Shown here piece by piece: positions 5,078-6,197 of a stretch of 6,197 bases of DNA (positions are counted from its first letter, which is position 1; the number at the start of each line of letters is the position of its first letter). Location of the stretch: contig JANXTJ010000173.1 of the NCBI GenBank assembly GCA_025352485.1, positions 1-6,197 of the forward strand, read 5' to 3'. The notes under the pieces were generated by a model that saw only the letters and a program-made list of their open reading frames with translations, ran no database searches and was not told the origin of the DNA. The translations under genes and the position numbers were made by a program. Origin of the DNA: Salinibacterium sp. (GTDB taxonomy: Bacteria > Actinomycetota > Actinomycetes > Actinomycetales > Microbacteriaceae).

Positions 5078-6197
5078 ATGCCCAGCGCCCTCCCGCTGGC
5101 CGATCCGGCGCCCCTCGACGGAAAATTGCCCGCCTCGGTCACCGCTGACGCGGCCGCCCGCAATTTCGGCGTCTACCTGCACGTTCCGTTTTGCCGGGTG
5201 CGCTGTGGCTACTGCGACTTCAATACCTACACGAGCGACGAACTGCGCGGCGCGAAACGCACCGACTTCGCCGGCCAAGCCATCACCGAGATTGCCCTCG
5301 CCGAGGTCGTTCTGCGGGATGCCGGTCTGCCCGCTCGCCCGGTGAGCACCGTTTTCTTCGGCGGCGGCACTCCGACCATATTGCCGGTGACCGACCTGGC
5401 AGCGATGCTGCGGGCGGTCACCCAGACTTGGGGCCTCGCACCCGGGGCCGAGGTCACCACCGAGGCCAATCCCGACTCCGTCGATCGGCCCTACCTGCTC
5501 GCCCTGCGCGAGGCCGGCTTCACGCGCGTCTCCTTCGGGATGCAGTCTGCGGTGCCGCACGTGCTTGCGACCCTCGAGCGCACCCACGATCCTGCGCGAA
5601 TCCCGCTCGTAGTGGGCTGGGCGCGGGAGGCTGGCCTGCAGGTGAGCCTCGACCTCATCTACGGAACGCCGCGGGAGTCGCTGACCGACTGGGAGACATC
5701 CCTCGACCACGCTCTCGCTCAACGCCCCGATCACATCTCCGCCTACGCGTTGATCATCGAGGATGGCACGAAGCTGGCCGCGCAAATTCGTCGCGGGGAG
5801 GTCGCCGTGCCCGACGACGACCTGCAGGCCGACATGTATGAGCTAGCTGAGCAAAAACTTCTGGCCGCCGGGTTTCAGTGGTACGAGGTGTCGAACTGGG
5901 CAACGGCGCCCGAATTTCGATCAGACCACAACCTCGGTTACTGGGTCGGTCACGACTGGTGGGGCATCGGCCCCGGGGCGCACAGCCACGTCGGTGGGGT
6001 GCGCTGGTGGAACGTGAAGCACCCAGCGGCCTATGCCGACCGGATCGCCGCAGGACACTCCCCGGCGGCGGGGCGGGAGACGCTGACCGAGACGACGCGA
6101 AACGTTGAGGCGGTGTTGTTGCGCACGCGGGTGCGTGCGGGGTTCCCGATCGGGCTGCTCGCGGCATCCGGTCGCACGGCCGTTGCAGGGCTGATCG
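5078..6197 (+). CDS. hemW: Radical SAM family heme chaperone HemW, 3' end cut by window
   Basis: The first 373 codons are visible; the family usually has about 380-410. HemW is a cytoplasmic radical SAM protein related to the coproporphyrinogen dehydrogenase HemN, and it binds heme and delivers it to target enzymes. The [4Fe-4S]/SAM signature FCRVRCGYCDF places Cys39, Cys43 and Cys46 in a CxxxCxxC array. FFGGGTPT (93-100), TTEANPDS (127-134), RVSFGMQS (150-157) and SLDLIYGTP (190-198) follow in family order, and HNLGYW with GIGPGAHS (284-303) marks the HemN C-terminal region. HemN itself has a further Cys in a CNYC-like extension; here the Phe after the third Cys region (CDF) is the HemW pattern. 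ATG 5078 gives a short N-terminal lead before FGVYLHVPFC, as in actinobacterial relatives. It lacks its own clear Shine-Dalgarno sequence and is divergent from the HAD gene. Confidence 0.96.
   Translation, partial: MPSALPLADPAPLDGKLPASVTADAAARNFGVYLHVPFCRVRCGYCDFNTYTSDELRGAKRTDFAGQAITEIALAEVVLRDAGLPARPVSTVFFGGGTPTILPVTDLAAMLRAVTQTWGLAPGAEVTTEANPDSVDRPYLLALREAGFTRVSFGMQSAVPHVLATLERTHDPARIPLVVGWAREAGLQVSLDLIYGTPRESLTDWETSLDHALAQRPDHISAYALIIEDGTKLAAQIRRGEVAVPDDDLQADMYELAEQKLLAAGFQWYEVSNWATAPEFRSDHNLGYWVGHDWWGIGPGAHSHVGGVRWWNVKHPAAYADRIAAGHSPAAGRETLTETTRNVEAVLLRTRVRAGFPIGLLAASGRTAVAGLI

Noticed and set aside
5012..5785. Long upstream extension of the HAD hydrolase frame on the minus strand
   Set aside because: It is the antisense of hemW. 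The HAD motif I lies at residue 8-10 from the GTG codons at 5011/5014, as is normal for the family, and a Shine-Dalgarno-like GGAAG precedes them.
5191..5841. 216-codon plus-strand open frame within hemW
   Set aside because: It is an out-of-frame Arg-rich shadow of hemW, whose own frame contains all the radical SAM motifs and stays open to the window end.
1..6197. Mobile element, toxin-antitoxin or defence system
   Set aside because: No transposase, integrase, terminal inverted repeats with target duplications, tRNA attachment site or defence domain could be recognised. The genes are metabolic or housekeeping.

Overview
This window comes from a GC-rich actinobacterium. The style of LepA and HemW, the GTG start of the HAD gene and the lepA/DUF1990/hemW neighbourhood suggest the family Microbacteriaceae. 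That placement is inference from sequence style and no search was run. The window opens inside one gene and closes inside another.

Layout. Positions 2-853 (+) hold the C-terminal half of lepA, which encodes elongation factor 4. Positions 854-1290 are a 437-base stretch with no gene that I accept. It is full of low-complexity sequence: a C-rich block with a dense G-quadruplex motif on the minus strand, short tandem repeats, and a 7-base tandem repeat flanked by inverted copies. Positions 1291-3078 (+) encode a complete acyl-CoA dehydrogenase of the roughly 600-residue class. Positions 3111-3956 (-) encode a complete NAD(P)-dependent epimerase/dehydratase of the extended SDR type, convergent with the dehydrogenase. 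A short intergenic stretch with a 16-base direct repeat follows. Then comes a shortened, probably decaying DUF1990 (UPF0548) gene (about 4014-4355, +). Its 3' end overlaps a complete HAD-family phosphatase gene (4322-5011, -). Divergent from that gene, hemW (heme chaperone, radical SAM family) starts at 5078 (+) and runs off the window. A 10-codon upstream ORF sits directly in front of it.

How the genes relate. LepA (translation under stress) and HemW (heme delivery) are housekeeping proteins. From general knowledge their genes lie close together in many actinobacteria, often with a DUF1990 gene between them. Here that interval also holds an acyl-CoA dehydrogenase, an SDR enzyme and a HAD phosphatase in alternating orientations, so they do not form one operon. 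I see no evidence for a joint pathway. The dehydrogenase fits acyl-CoA (fatty acid or related thioester) oxidation. The SDR and HAD substrates cannot be read from sequence.

I found no mobile element, CRISPR array, tRNA, rRNA or defence system. The most notable signals are the structured repeat region between lepA and the dehydrogenase gene, the internally collapsed DUF1990 remnant, and the leader ORF in front of hemW.
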